Below, piece after piece: positions 49,827 through 59,201 of a DNA stretch of 64,000 bases (position 1 is the stretch's first letter; each line of letters begins with the position of its first letter). A program made the position numbers and the translations under genes. Origin of the DNA: Granulosicoccus sp045110515. Lineage in GTDB: Bacteria > Pseudomonadota > Gammaproteobacteria > Granulosicoccales > Granulosicoccaceae. The stretch is from assembly GCA_045110515.1 (NCBI GenBank), contig JBGCGD010000009.1, positions 1 through 64,000 of the forward strand, written 5' to 3'. The notes beneath the pieces were generated by a model. That model was not told the origin of the DNA, did not search any database, and saw nothing but the letters and a program-made list of their open reading frames with translations.

Positions 49827-51282
49827 ACAAATCCCAACTCATGATAGGTGCCAAGGATTGGTACGTTGCCCTGTAGCGTTCGTGGAGTTCTACGAATTGA
49901 CCATGACGGCTATCAGGCTCGATGGTTTTTCGAGTGGCTGGTGCGCTACACACTTGAAACGGATCGGCCTCCTCGGCGGCTATTAAACCTAAGCGAGCTG
50001 CACCGAGGCTGGCCCCGTAGTCGCCATCGGCCGGAATATCCAGCGGCAGGCTTAAGGTATTGGAAAGAATCTGTAACCAGTATTCCGATTTAGCACCGCC
50101 ACCGATGGCGGTTGCTCGATTGAGTTGAGTTCCTGCGGACTGCAACGCCAGGTAACTATCGCGGAAAGCAAAGCTAACGCCTTGCATAACCGCTCGCGCC
50201 ATATCGGCTGTGTCTGTCGTGTGTTTTAAACCGACGAACACACCGCGAGCATTGGCATCGTTAATCGGTGTTCTTTCTCCGCCCAAGTACGGCAAGAAAA
50301 TTAAATCTGTGGGGGCTGCGTCGTGGTCTTGAACTGATGCAGCTAATTCGGCCGGCGTAGAGCTAACCGCTTTAGCCAGCCAGTTAAGCGCATCGGTAGC
50401 TGCCAGTATTACGCCCATCTGATGCCATGTATTGGGCAGGGCGTGGCAAAAAGCATGAACGGCACTTTCCGCGTTAGGTTGATAGGCATCATTCGCGGCA
50501 AATAAAACGCCAGAGGTACCTAATGATAAAAACGCACTGCCGCCGGCAACAGTACCCATGCCGCAGGCACTGGCAGCATTATCTCCGGCACCACCTGCGA
50601 TGACAACATGAGGACTCATGCCATAGCGTGAGGCCAATTCTTTTCGAAGCGTACCGGAAGATTCTGTGCCCTCCACAAGCCATGGCATTTGCGACGTGTC
50701 CAAGTCCATTGCATCTAGAAGATCGGATGACCATCGACGGTTGGCAACATCTAACCAACCGGTTCCTGCAGCATCAGACATTTCGGCAACATGCTCTCCC
50801 GTTAACCATAGTCTTGCGTAGTCTTTTGGTAGTAATACTTTTGCAATACGAGCGAATGCATCCGGTTCATGCTCTGCAACCCAGGCAACCTTGGGGGCGG
50901 TGAACCCTGGAAACAAAATATTCCCGGCAATTTTGCGCGACTGAGCGGTGTCGAGACGGCTGGCTTGCTCATGGCTTCGGGTATCGTTCCACAGCATGCA
51001 AGGGCGGATAACCTCGTTTTTATTATCAACTAAGGTTGCGCCATGCATGTGACCGGACAAACCAATGCCTCGGACCGCTGACAATTGAGTTGCATGGCTC
51101 GATTTAATCGCGTCTAGTGTCTGTTGTATGGCGGTTATCCAATCGGCCGGATCCTGTTCTGACCACCCATCGTATGGGCGACTAACTTCAAGAGACGCTG
51201 AATGGCTGGCGACCATGTTCTGATTCTCATTCATCAGAACGGTTTTGACACTTGAGGTGCCTAGGTCAATTCCCAAATACAT
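49819..51282 (-). CDS. xylB: Xylulokinase
   Basis: A 487-residue FGGY kinase closely matching E. coli XylB: MYLGIDLGTSSVKTVLMNE, WSEQDPADW, SGHMHGATLVD, WNDTRSHEQ, GFTAPKVAWV, LLPKDYARLWLTGE, DAAGTGWLDV, GGAGDNAASACGMG, LSLGTSGVLFA and FLPYLGGERTP. It phosphorylates D-xylulose to xylulose-5-phosphate for the pentose phosphate path. It is last in the minus-strand xylose operon, 6 bases after the UnbV-type gene, and divergent in function only by location from xylA. Confidence 0.93.
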   Translation of the reverse strand: MYLGIDLGTSSVKTVLMNENQNMVASHSASLEVSRPYDGWSEQDPADWITAIQQTLDAIKSSHATQLSAVRGIGLSGHMHGATLVDNKNEVIRPCMLWNDTRSHEQASRLDTAQSRKIAGNILFPGFTAPKVAWVAEHEPDAFARIAKVLLPKDYARLWLTGEHVAEMSDAAGTGWLDVANRRWSSDLLDAMDLDTSQMPWLVEGTESSGTLRKELASRYGMSPHVVIAGGAGDNAASACGMGTVAGGSAFLSLGTSGVLFAANDAYQPNAESAVHAFCHALPNTWHQMGVILAATDALNWLAKAVSSTPAELAASVQDHDAAPTDLIFLPYLGGERTPINDANARGVFVGLKHTTDTADMARAVMQGVSFAFRDSYLALQSAGTQLNRATAIGGGAKSEYWLQILSNTLSLPLDIPADGDYGASLGAARLGLIAAEEADPFQVCSAPATRKTIEPDSRHGQFVELHERYRATYQSLAPIMSWDLST

Positions 51283-51288
51283 AATTTG

Positions 51289-52962
51289 TTATTCCGGCGT
51301 AGTAGTTGATGTTGAGGCAATGGGAAACCACTGACTAAAGGTATTTTTTGATCGCTCTATGACGACGTGATGGTTAGCAAAGAGTTTGAACGGGGCGCTC
51401 CATTCGCCATCAGGCCATTGCACACGTACGGTTGCTCGTTCCGCAACGCCTAAGCCCACATGGATGAATCCGGCGCTACCTGAAGCATGTCCGCCACCGA
51501 CTTGGGTCACACGGCTTTGGACTCTATTGCCGGTTTTTATAGACAGTTTTGCACCGATGGCGTTTCGGTTGGCCCCTTTTTGCTGCAGTTCTATTTTGAG
51601 CCAGTTGCCGCCTTGGCGAGGGCCGTGTTCACTGATCATACCTTCGTTGCGAAACAAGCTGATATTGTCTGCTCGATTAACAACAACAATATCCAACAAA
51701 CCATCAGCATTTAAGTCAACAACACTTGCGCCACGACCCCGAGTGTTTAGTGCAACTCCGGCTGCTGATCCTTGTTCACTAAACTGACCATTTTCTGAAC
51801 CCATAAGCAAATTATCCGGATCAAACAGCGCAAAGTCGCTCATGCGCTCGACGTTGCCTTTGGTAATGAACAAATCTAAATGGGCATCATTGTTGAGGTC
51901 TTCGAACTGCGCGTGCCAGCCAGTACTGGGTTTTAAATCATTGCCGGTGTAGGGGCGATGCGCTGTTGCGCCTCGAGTCCATGCCATGTCTTCGTAACGG
52001 GGGCGGTTCTCATCTATCGCGTGCTCCAGATCCAGTATTTGTAGTTTCGTATCGCCCATGGAGGTGAGCGCATACTCAGGGTAACCGTCCGCGTTTAAAT
52101 CTGCCTCTGCGATGCCCATTCCCCAAATAACGAGTGGCTCCCAGCCTTCCGATGCCGAATACAAACGCGGGTAACGTCCACTATTAAGACGCCATAGTTG
52201 TTCCTGTCCACCGCGATAATAGTGACGATCATTCGTGATCCGTAGCGCGTTAACACCGGATTTATTCCAGTCGGTAAACAACAAAGACAACGCGCAGTAA
52301 CCGGGTGAGAGAGGCAAGGGGGCAGTGTAGTTAGGCGAGGCCTTATCGCTTGCAGGACGATGAAGTTCGTTGTCATGACACGTACCCCAGGGAGAGCCTG
52401 GCGCGGTACGATCCACGTAGTTGCCCACTGCCAGTGTAGGAAAGTCATTGCTAGGTTCAAATGTTGCGCTGAATGCCGTACTCCAGTCACTTCCACCTGA
52501 GAATTTCCAACGATTGTTAGCCGGGCTGAACTGACAGTCTGGGCCGCCTTCAAACAATAAATTCTCACCCACTCGAAGCATGGCCAAGTCTAAGAAGCCG
52601 TCGTTGTTGATGTCCAAAGGATAGCTACCGATAACTTTATCGATCGACAATGACGATGTGCCGGATTTTTCAAACGTCAATGGGCCTCCGGGCGAGCTTT
52701 TATTGATGTACATAGCTGCCTTGTTAGTTCCGCCGGCAAAGAACAAGTCTGGCATTCTGTCTTGGTTGCAATCGAAGGCGCTTACGCCACCGCCCACAAA
52801 GTATTCCCACGGACCATCGTAGCTGTGCATGATTCCTGCGAGTAGAGCCTCCTCCTGCAGTGAGGGTATATCTCCTTGGTAGTGCGAGTCATCTGCCTGC
52901 GACGAGCTGGCAGATACAGCGCTTAGTATCGAAAACAGAAGAATGTACACAGACTTCTTCAT
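51289..52962 (-). CDS. ASPIC/UnbV and FG-GAP (VCBS) repeat secreted protein
   Basis: A 557-residue secreted protein from ATG 52962 (ATGA overlap with the upstream stop). Signal peptide KKSVYILLFSILSAVSASSSQA. Several FG-GAP/VCBS blades with Ca-binding loops follow: GVSAFDCNQDRMPDLFFAG, YPLDINNDGFLDLAML, GIAEADLNADGYPEYAL, FEDLNNDAHLDLFIT and SVVDLNADGLLDIVVV. It ends in an ASPIC/UnbV domain (GNWLKIELQQKGANRNAIGAKLSIKTGNRVQSRVTQVGGGHASGSAGFIHVGLG). It is a beta-propeller of CRTAC1 type. Its place between a cytochrome and xylB is unusual; the role is unknown. Confidence 0.87.
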   Translation of the reverse strand: MKKSVYILLFSILSAVSASSSQADDSHYQGDIPSLQEEALLAGIMHSYDGPWEYFVGGGVSAFDCNQDRMPDLFFAGGTNKAAMYINKSSPGGPLTFEKSGTSSLSIDKVIGSYPLDINNDGFLDLAMLRVGENLLFEGGPDCQFSPANNRWKFSGGSDWSTAFSATFEPSNDFPTLAVGNYVDRTAPGSPWGTCHDNELHRPASDKASPNYTAPLPLSPGYCALSLLFTDWNKSGVNALRITNDRHYYRGGQEQLWRLNSGRYPRLYSASEGWEPLVIWGMGIAEADLNADGYPEYALTSMGDTKLQILDLEHAIDENRPRYEDMAWTRGATAHRPYTGNDLKPSTGWHAQFEDLNNDAHLDLFITKGNVERMSDFALFDPDNLLMGSENGQFSEQGSAAGVALNTRGRGASVVDLNADGLLDIVVVNRADNISLFRNEGMISEHGPRQGGNWLKIELQQKGANRNAIGAKLSIKTGNRVQSRVTQVGGGHASGSAGFIHVGLGVAERATVRVQWPDGEWSAPFKLFANHHVVIERSKNTFSQWFPIASTSTTTPE

Positions 52963-54377
52963 GGCGTTATGACCCGTGTTTTCAACCACGCAATCAGATC
53001 TTTCTGTGCAGTTTCATCAAGCGCTTTCCATGCATCTCTGGATGGGCGCGCTGCACCACCGTGTGCATTAATAGCTTCACGCAACGTTGTCATATCGCCA
53101 CGATGTCCATAAGGGGCTGTCGAAGCAACTCCCCATAGTTCTGTCGTCATGAATACGTTTCTTTCGACGAAGCGTTGAGACAACAGCTCGTTGCCGAATG
53201 CCGCAACCTGCTGGTCGGCTATCACGTGTCGTTTTAAATCGCCGAACAGTGGAATTTTAAAGTCTCCGTTCTCGTCCTTCTCGAGCGTTTCCGCCCAATC
53301 CAGTAGAGCCATGTCGTACACAGTATCGGGAACTTCGCCCATGCGTAATGTGCCTGCAGCATCCATGTTTCCGGGGTCAGCGAAAGCCAGTGAACTTAGA
53401 GGCAAGTAGGGTACATGGCAGTCTGCGCAACCTGCATCACTGAAATGCTGCTCACCGCGATGTGCAGCGGCGATCCAACGTTCATCTTCAACTTTTAATG
53501 GCACTGGTGGGGCTAGCGTTGCTTGCCACGCGACCAAGGCTGACACGTCGCCACTGGAAATTTCGTTTTCAAAGCCATCCTCATCATGGTCATCGGTACT
53601 GGTCCATCGCACACCGAAACGTTCCGTGGCCTGCATGCCGTGATGATGATTAAGTGCGTTAACGGTGAATTGTCGCAAAGAGGTCATGACGCCTTTGTGA
53701 CTAAACGGTCGTATGACTAAATCGCTATCAATTCCTTCGATGTTCGATGTGTCCACTAGACCATCGGGATACGCGGTAATAAATCCGAACTCAACACCTT
53801 TGGCATCTAGCACGTGCTTTACTGGTGTGTTTGTAGCCTTGGCTTTCAGTAGTGCTTGATATCGTTGTTCAATCAGTGACGTTGTCATTTCTCGAGCCAG
53901 CAGTTCGATCAGGCCTGCACCCAATAAATGATTCGTATTTCGCTCGTTTGAAAACTGAGGGTCAGTGGTGTCAAAGTCAGTATGCTGAAAGCCTTCAGAC
54001 ACGAAAACATTGGCTGAAAAGTCACCTGCGCCACCGACCACCGGAACATTGTGGCAACTGGAACAAGCGTTAGCGTCTAACCCGGCGGTGCGCGAAAATT
54101 CGCTGCGTGGTGGACGTTTCCTCTTGGTCGGTATGATGGCCTGTGTGGCCATCGGTCGACCGACACCGTCTTCAGTGGTAAATCGTGCACTGAACAAAGT
54201 GTTGCCAGCAGCTATTAGCGTTAGTAACTGATCCTTGCTTAAATTGCCTTGGTAGTCACTGATGTTGACGGATTGTGGATTGGCTTTTTCAGACCATGGA
54301 TCGATCGCGTGGGCCGAGATGGCGATGCCGAGTGTGGCGGCTAACCCACATTTTAAATAGAGCATGTAATGATTCAT
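52959..54377 (-). CDS. Di-haem oxidoreductase (DHOR, DUF1111) c-type cytochrome
   Basis: A 472-residue periplasmic protein with signal peptide (CGLAATLGIAISAHA) and two c-haem sites, C-S-S-C-H at residues 105-109 and C-A-D-C-H at 317-321. RTAGLDANACSSCHNVPVVGGAGDFSANVF and YGHRGDMTTLREAINAHGGAA are the marks of the di-haem oxidoreductase family, distant from CcpA peroxidases. It would transfer electrons in the periplasm. It is encoded with overlapping ATGA junctions between the ROK regulator and the UnbV protein, so it belongs to the xylose operon. Confidence 0.87.
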   Translation of the reverse strand: MNHYMLYLKCGLAATLGIAISAHAIDPWSEKANPQSVNISDYQGNLSKDQLLTLIAAGNTLFSARFTTEDGVGRPMATQAIIPTKRKRPPRSEFSRTAGLDANACSSCHNVPVVGGAGDFSANVFVSEGFQHTDFDTTDPQFSNERNTNHLLGAGLIELLAREMTTSLIEQRYQALLKAKATNTPVKHVLDAKGVEFGFITAYPDGLVDTSNIEGIDSDLVIRPFSHKGVMTSLRQFTVNALNHHHGMQATERFGVRWTSTDDHDEDGFENEISSGDVSALVAWQATLAPPVPLKVEDERWIAAAHRGEQHFSDAGCADCHVPYLPLSSLAFADPGNMDAAGTLRMGEVPDTVYDMALLDWAETLEKDENGDFKIPLFGDLKRHVIADQQVAAFGNELLSQRFVERNVFMTTELWGVASTAPYGHRGDMTTLREAINAHGGAARPSRDAWKALDETAQKDLIAWLKTRVITP

Positions 54378-55606
54378 GAGGCTATATGCGATTCGAATCC
54401 GGGGTCGGAAAACAATTCATCAACGTTGCGTAAACTGTTGTGAATAAGACCAAATTCCAAAAGCTCCTTTTCGTTATTAAAATAATGTATGAGGCTTGAT
54501 GCGGATTTTTCGTCGTCTAGATTTTGACGAAAAACAGATTCGATGCCTTCCTGCATTAAGCTGAAAGTACAATCATCGTGTCCGATGAGAGCAACAGGCA
54601 TTGCATCGAATAAGGTGAAGAGGTTGACCAGACCCTCTGCCACGGCTGCACCTGCAATAACAAATGCCTGTGAGACAGCCTTATCACCATTGACTGCTTG
54701 ATCGACTAATTCATTAAGTGTTTCAGAGGAGACTCGACCAACAGGCACGTCAGATATGGAGTGGCCGAAGGCCAAACGCTCGATACCATAGTTGGCTGCA
54801 TACGCTTCAATACAGCCTAGTTTTCCGCACCGGCACAGTGCTCCGTTTCGTTCGAAGCGCATATGACCCAATTCTAGGGCAGAGGAGCGGATACCTGAGA
54901 ACGGACGTCCTCCCAAGAACAAGCCAAGTCCAATACCATGTGAGAAAAGTACTGTGGCAAAAGACTGACCGAGCTCCTTTGGTTTTTTTTGGCTAAGCGC
55001 CTCAGACATAAGCTGGCAATCGTTTTCAACGCTGACTGAAGTGTTGTAGCGAGATCCCAGAGACTCGCCCAGAGGGACATTCTGAAGTTGTAAAATAGGT
55101 GACCAAAGCAGTCTGCCGGTCGCGTGTTCTGTCACACCCTGAAACGCGACTCCAATGTGTAGCAATCGGTTGGTTGTCTGCTTGGCACACAGCTCGTCCA
55201 CCGCTTCCATGATGCGATACAGCAGATCGTCCTCACTCAACGCTCGCGTGTCCGTCGATATACTGCGAGACTCGCACACTTTTCCATCGTACTTCACACA
55301 TTGAACTTCAATGTGGTCAATGGTGATGTTGACCGTAATCGTAAACCCTGCTTTCGAATTGAGAGACAGCAGGGTCTTTGGTCGTCCCCGGCCGGTTTTG
55401 CGCACGGATTCTGGGTCTTTTTCACTTTTGATGATGCCCTGATCGATCAGCTGTGTGGATAGAGTTGACACGGAGGCCGCGCTCAAACCGGTGAGATCTC
55501 GCAGTTTCGCAGGCGCACAGGCGCCGAAAGAGCGCAGAGTTTCCAGAAGTCGCCTCCTGTTTTCGCTGCGTAAATCGTCGCTTCTTATGATCGGGGAACC
55601 GCGCAT
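54374..55606 (-). CDS. ROK-family transcriptional regulator (XylR/NagC type)
   Basis: A 410-residue ROK repressor from ATG 55606. The N-terminal winged helix is SENRRRLLETLRSFGACAPAKLRDLTGLSAASVSTLSTQLIDQGIIK. The ROK domain has FSHGIGLGLFLGGRPFSG and the zinc motif ELGHMRFERNGALCRCGKLGCIEAYA (C-x-C-G-x2-G-C). The frame extends to 55678 without supporting homology. It heads the minus-strand xylose operon and faces xylF; the ROK-like operator at 55679-55704 is its obvious site. Xylose is the likely inducer. Confidence 0.87.
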   Translation of the reverse strand: MRGSPIIRSDDLRSENRRRLLETLRSFGACAPAKLRDLTGLSAASVSTLSTQLIDQGIIKSEKDPESVRKTGRGRPKTLLSLNSKAGFTITVNITIDHIEVQCVKYDGKVCESRSISTDTRALSEDDLLYRIMEAVDELCAKQTTNRLLHIGVAFQGVTEHATGRLLWSPILQLQNVPLGESLGSRYNTSVSVENDCQLMSEALSQKKPKELGQSFATVLFSHGIGLGLFLGGRPFSGIRSSALELGHMRFERNGALCRCGKLGCIEAYAANYGIERLAFGHSISDVPVGRVSSETLNELVDQAVNGDKAVSQAFVIAGAAVAEGLVNLFTLFDAMPVALIGHDDCTFSLMQEGIESVFRQNLDDEKSASSLIHYFNNEKELLEFGLIHNSLRNVDELFSDPGFESHIAS

Positions 55607-55652
55607 TAATGTAGGTTTTGTAATAAATGTTGTGATGAGACAGAAAAACAAC

Positions 55653-55681
55653 TTGACACATTTTAATTCAGAAGTCACTAT
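55653..55681 (+). promoter_or_regulatory. xylF promoter
   Basis: TTGACA (55653-55658), exactly 17 bases, then CACTAT (55676-55681). The -35 is a consensus match. The -10 is overlapped by the ROK-type operator, which explains repression. The leader to xylF is about 115 bases. Confidence 0.65.
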
Positions 55682-55704
55682 TTATTCCAGTCGTGAAATA
55701 AATA
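55679..55704. promoter_or_regulatory. ROK-type operator of the xylose locus
   Basis: A 26-bp inverted repeat: arm TATTTATTCCA (55679-55689), centre GTCG, arm TGAAATAAATA (55694-55704). The arms match at 10 of 11 positions. The A/T flanks with TTC/GAA half-sites follow the NagC/Mlc-type sites I know. It covers the -10 of the xylF promoter and lies 73 bp from the ROK start. Confidence 0.75.
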
Positions 55705-55800
55705 CCTCACGTCTGTCGCAAAAAATCAGCGACTGTCGAAAACCGCGCGTCGTACCACAGAACAATATCTGACGATGCCGAACAACAACTTGGAGTTAGT

Positions 55801-56838
55801 ATGAAAAAATTTGGAGTCCTATTAGTGGCTGCAACTGTATCGGCTGCTTTTGCTGGTCCGGTTATGGCAGAAGGAAAGACAATCGGTGTTTCTTGGTCAA
55901 ACTTCCAAGAAGAGCGGTGGAAGACTGACGAAGCAGCTATGAAGGCAGCCATCGAAGCTGCTGGTGATACATACATTTCAGCAGACGCACAGTCTTCAGC
56001 GTCCAAGCAGTTGACTGACGTCGAAGCGCTAATCGCACAAGGTGCTGACGCCCTGATCCTGCTTGCACAAGATTCTGGTGCAATCGGTCCTGCTGTCGAA
56101 AAAGCCAGTGCTGAAGGTATCCCTGTCGTTGGTTACGATCGCCTAATCGAAAACTCTGACGCGTTCTACATCACTTTTGACAACGTTGAAGTTGGCCGTA
56201 TGCAAGCTCGTGCAGTACTCGCTGCTATGCCAGAAGGCAACTACGCGTTCATCAAAGGTTCTTCTTCAGATCCAAACGCTGATTTCTTATTCGGTGGACA
56301 GATGGAAGTACTTAAGGAAGCTATGGACGCAGGCAAAATCAAAAACGTTGGTGAAGCCTACACAGATGGTTGGAAGCCTGAGAACGCACAGCGCAACATG
56401 GAACAGATCTTAACTGCTAACGACAACAACGTTGATGCTGTTGTTGCGTCTAACGACGGAACAGCTGGTGGTGTTGTTGCAGCACTGGCAGCTCAAGGCC
56501 TTGATGGTTCAGTGCCTGTTTCTGGTCAAGACGGCGATCACGCTGCTCTAAACCGTGTTGCTCGTGGAACTCAGACTGTATCTGTATGGAAAGATGCTCG
56601 TGACCTAGGTAAGAATGCTGCACAAGTTGCAACAATGCTTGCTGATGGCAAAGCCATGGCTGACATTCCGGGTGCAGTACAGTGGTCAGGTGGTCCTAAC
56701 GGCGTAGAAATGAACGCTATTTTCTTAGCACCAGTACCTGTCACAGCAGACAACCTAGGCGACGTTATCGATGCTGGTTGGATTGCGAAAGACAAAGTAT
56801 GTGAAGGCGCTGCTGATTCAGTAGCTGCTTGTCAGTAA
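55801..56838 (+). CDS. xylF: D-xylose ABC transporter substrate-binding protein
   Basis: A 345-residue periplasmic binding protein: signal peptide KKFGVLLVAATVSAAFAGPVMA, then the sugar-binding fold with KTIGVSWSNFQEERWKTDEAA, VGYDRLIENSDAFYITFDNVEVG, PEGNYAFIKGSSSDPNADFL and NVDAVVASNDGTAGG, which follow E. coli XylF. It starts the plus-strand operon xylF-xylH-xylG-xylA. An internal terminator after it favours excess XylF. Codon use looks biased to frequent codons (GCT, GGT, GTT), fitting high expression. Confidence 0.93.
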   Translation: MKKFGVLLVAATVSAAFAGPVMAEGKTIGVSWSNFQEERWKTDEAAMKAAIEAAGDTYISADAQSSASKQLTDVEALIAQGADALILLAQDSGAIGPAVEKASAEGIPVVGYDRLIENSDAFYITFDNVEVGRMQARAVLAAMPEGNYAFIKGSSSDPNADFLFGGQMEVLKEAMDAGKIKNVGEAYTDGWKPENAQRNMEQILTANDNNVDAVVASNDGTAGGVVAALAAQGLDGSVPVSGQDGDHAALNRVARGTQTVSVWKDARDLGKNAAQVATMLADGKAMADIPGAVQWSGGPNGVEMNAIFLAPVPVTADNLGDVIDAGWIAKDKVCEGAADSVAACQ

Positions 56839-56893
56839 TTGGTTTTCCTCCGAGAAGTGCCCGTAGGCTTGTAAAGCTACGGTAGTTAGTGAA

Positions 56894-56932
56894 GGGGCGG
56901 TAACACGTGGCCCGTGTTGTCGCCCTTTTTTT
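56894..56932 (+). terminator. Attenuator-type terminator after xylF
   Basis: GGGCGGTAACACG pairs with CGTGTTGTCGCCC (one mismatch and one G-T pair) over TGGCC, then TTTTTTT. Partial termination here would give more XylF than XylH/XylG, as is usual for binding-protein transport operons. Confidence 0.8.
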
Positions 56933-56971
56933 ATCTTTTTTTTGTGTTGACTATCGCCGGGTGGGAAGTAA

Positions 56972-58288
56972 ATGACCGATAACAGCAATGGCACTGCGTC
57001 GCCGCAAGGTGCCCGTCAGAGTGAAGAATCTGCAATAACCCGATTTTTTCGCGCCACAGAAGTTGATACCCGAATGCTGGGTATGCTCGGTGCGCTTATG
57101 CTCATTTGGATAATGTTCCATCTGTTTTCAGACGGGCGTTTTTTAACACCGAGAAACCTTTGGAATCTCTCGGTGCAGACATCGTCGGTCGCCATTATGT
57201 CAACCGGTATGGTGCTGATCATTGTGACCCGGCACATTGACTTGTCGGTGGGCTCCATTCTTGGCTTTGTTGCCATGGTTATGGGCGTCACGCAAACTTC
57301 GTTTTTGCCCGAATTACTCGGCCTAGGTAGTCCTGTCACCTGGGTTATCACTCTGAGTGTGGGCATTGTTGTTGGCGCACTCATCGGTGCCATCCACGGT
57401 TACGTCATCGCGTATTTAGCGGTACCGGCGTTTATTGTCACGTTGGGTGGATTGCTGGTTTGGCGCGGTGCAGCCTGGTGGGTCACCTCTGGACAAACAG
57501 TTGCTCCCATGGACGCAACCTTTCGACTCATGGGAGGTGGACCCTACGGCTCAATTGGCGCTTTCTGGAGTTGGGTGGTAGCAGCGATAGCCTGTATCGG
57601 CATTTTGCTGATGATTGTCACTACTCGTCGAAACCGAAAACGTTTTAACTTTCCACTGCGTCCTTTATGGGCCGAACTCACGTTAGTCGCTGTTGGCTGT
57701 GGCGCTGTGCTATCGGCGGTTGCAGTCGCGAACAATTACCCATGGCCCAAGGGTATTGTTAAGCGCTTCGCGGCGGCAAACAATATCGAAGTTCCAGACG
57801 GTGGATTGTTCATAGCGCACGGCATTGCTATTCCTGTTCTTATCGCGATTTCTGTGGGCATCATCATGACTTTCATAGCCACCCGGACTCGATTCGGCCG
57901 CTATGTTTTCGCTATGGGTGGAAACCCCGAGGCCGCTGAGCTTGCCGGTATCAATACTCGTTGGGTCACCATGAAAATCTTCATACTCATGGGAATCCTG
58001 TGTGCCATAGCAGGTGCTATCTCAACAGCTCGCTTGAATGCCTCAACCAACGCTCAAGGAACACTGGACGAACTGTTGGTTATCGCTGCAGCGGTTATAG
58101 GTGGAACGTCACTCGGTGGCGGTATAGGCACCGTAGTCGGAGCCATGATTGGTGCGGTGGTTATGCAATCTCTGCAAAGCGGCATGGTGCTGTTGGGTGT
58201 CGATGCACCTTTTCAAAACGTGGTGGTCGGCATCGTACTGGTGTTGGCAGTTTGGTTAGACGGTCTATATCGTCGTCGCTCTGTGTAG
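56972..58288 (+). CDS. xylH: D-xylose ABC transporter permease
   Basis: A 438-residue inner-membrane permease of the ribose/xylose family with about ten spans. LWNLSVQTSSVAIMSTGMVLIIVTRHIDLSVGSILGF and FGRYVFAMGGNPEAAELAGINTRWVTMKIF hold the EAA-like coupling loop; ALGGTSL-like IGGTSLGGGIGTVVGAMIGAVVMQSLQSGMVLLG closes it. It is longer than ribose permeases, as XylH is. Spacing to xylG is 18 bases. Confidence 0.92.
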   Translation: MTDNSNGTASPQGARQSEESAITRFFRATEVDTRMLGMLGALMLIWIMFHLFSDGRFLTPRNLWNLSVQTSSVAIMSTGMVLIIVTRHIDLSVGSILGFVAMVMGVTQTSFLPELLGLGSPVTWVITLSVGIVVGALIGAIHGYVIAYLAVPAFIVTLGGLLVWRGAAWWVTSGQTVAPMDATFRLMGGGPYGSIGAFWSWVVAAIACIGILLMIVTTRRNRKRFNFPLRPLWAELTLVAVGCGAVLSAVAVANNYPWPKGIVKRFAAANNIEVPDGGLFIAHGIAIPVLIAISVGIIMTFIATRTRFGRYVFAMGGNPEAAELAGINTRWVTMKIFILMGILCAIAGAISTARLNASTNAQGTLDELLVIAAAVIGGTSLGGGIGTVVGAMIGAVVMQSLQSGMVLLGVDAPFQNVVVGIVLVLAVWLDGLYRRRSV

Positions 58289-58306
58289 GTATCTGGAGAA
58301 ACAATC

Positions 58307-59116
58307 ATGCAAGAACAAACAACGACGGATAACAACACACAGGCTGCGCCAAAAGTTGTGGAGATGACCGATTGCTCCATATCGTTTGGCGGTATTCATG
58401 CGGTGGATCACGCCTCACTCGATCTTCATAAAGGTGAAGTGGTTGCCTTGCTAGGCCATAACGGTGCGGGCAAGTCGACGTTCATCAAGTTGCTGTCGGG
58501 TGCTTACAAAAGAGATAGCGGCACTATCAGTATAAGAGGTGAAGAAGCCACGATTAACAACCCTCGTGATGCGAAAGCCTATGGTATAGAAACTATCTAC
58601 CAGACCCTTGCCTTGGCAGATAACGTAGACACCGCAGCAAACCTTTACTTGGGTCGCGAACTGCGCACGGCTTGGGGAACGCTCGATGATGTCGCGATGG
58701 AAGCACAGGCCCGCGAGGTAATGGGGCGATTAAACCCTCGCTTCCAACGCTTTAAAGAGCCGGTTAAAGCTTTGTCAGGTGGTCAGCGTCAGTCTGTGGC
58801 AATTGCCCGGGCTATTTTGTTCAACGCTCAAATTTTAATTATGGATGAACCCACTGCTGCACTGGGACCGCAGGAAACAGCACAGGTGGGTGAGTTGATC
58901 AAACAGCTGAAAAATGACGGTATCAGTATTTTTCTCATCAGCCACGACATTGAAGACGTGTTCGATTTAGCGGACAGAGTTGCGGTGATGAAAAACGGGC
59001 AAATGGTAGGTACCGCGCCGGTAGATGCAGTCACAAAAGATGAAGTGTTAGGAATGATCATTCTGGGTAAGTGTCCACCGGGCGCTACGCCTGGCCCTGG
59101 TGCAATGGAGGAGTAA
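58307..59116 (+). CDS. xylG: Xylose ABC transporter ATPase, single-domain form
   Basis: A 269-residue ATPase with Walker A GHNGAGKST, Q-loop IETIYQTLALADNVDTAANLYLG, signature LSGGQRQSVAIARAI, Walker B ILIMDEPTAAL and switch His IFLISHDIEDVF. E. coli XylG has two fused ATPase domains (about 510 residues); this protein has one, so it should act as a homodimer. Such one-domain sugar ATPases are common in alphaproteobacterial xylose loci. The C-terminal CPPGATPGPGAMEE is an extra tail. Confidence 0.88.
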   Translation: MQEQTTTDNNTQAAPKVVEMTDCSISFGGIHAVDHASLDLHKGEVVALLGHNGAGKSTFIKLLSGAYKRDSGTISIRGEEATINNPRDAKAYGIETIYQTLALADNVDTAANLYLGRELRTAWGTLDDVAMEAQAREVMGRLNPRFQRFKEPVKALSGGQRQSVAIARAILFNAQILIMDEPTAALGPQETAQVGELIKQLKNDGISIFLISHDIEDVFDLADRVAVMKNGQMVGTAPVDAVTKDEVLGMIILGKCPPGATPGPGAMEE

Positions 59117-59201
59117 GGTTTCCGCGTCACCCACGTAATTTATTTATCAGCGTCGCCAACGTTGTTTAACGAGGCGGCGCTTTGCAACAAGGAAAAAACG
59201 A

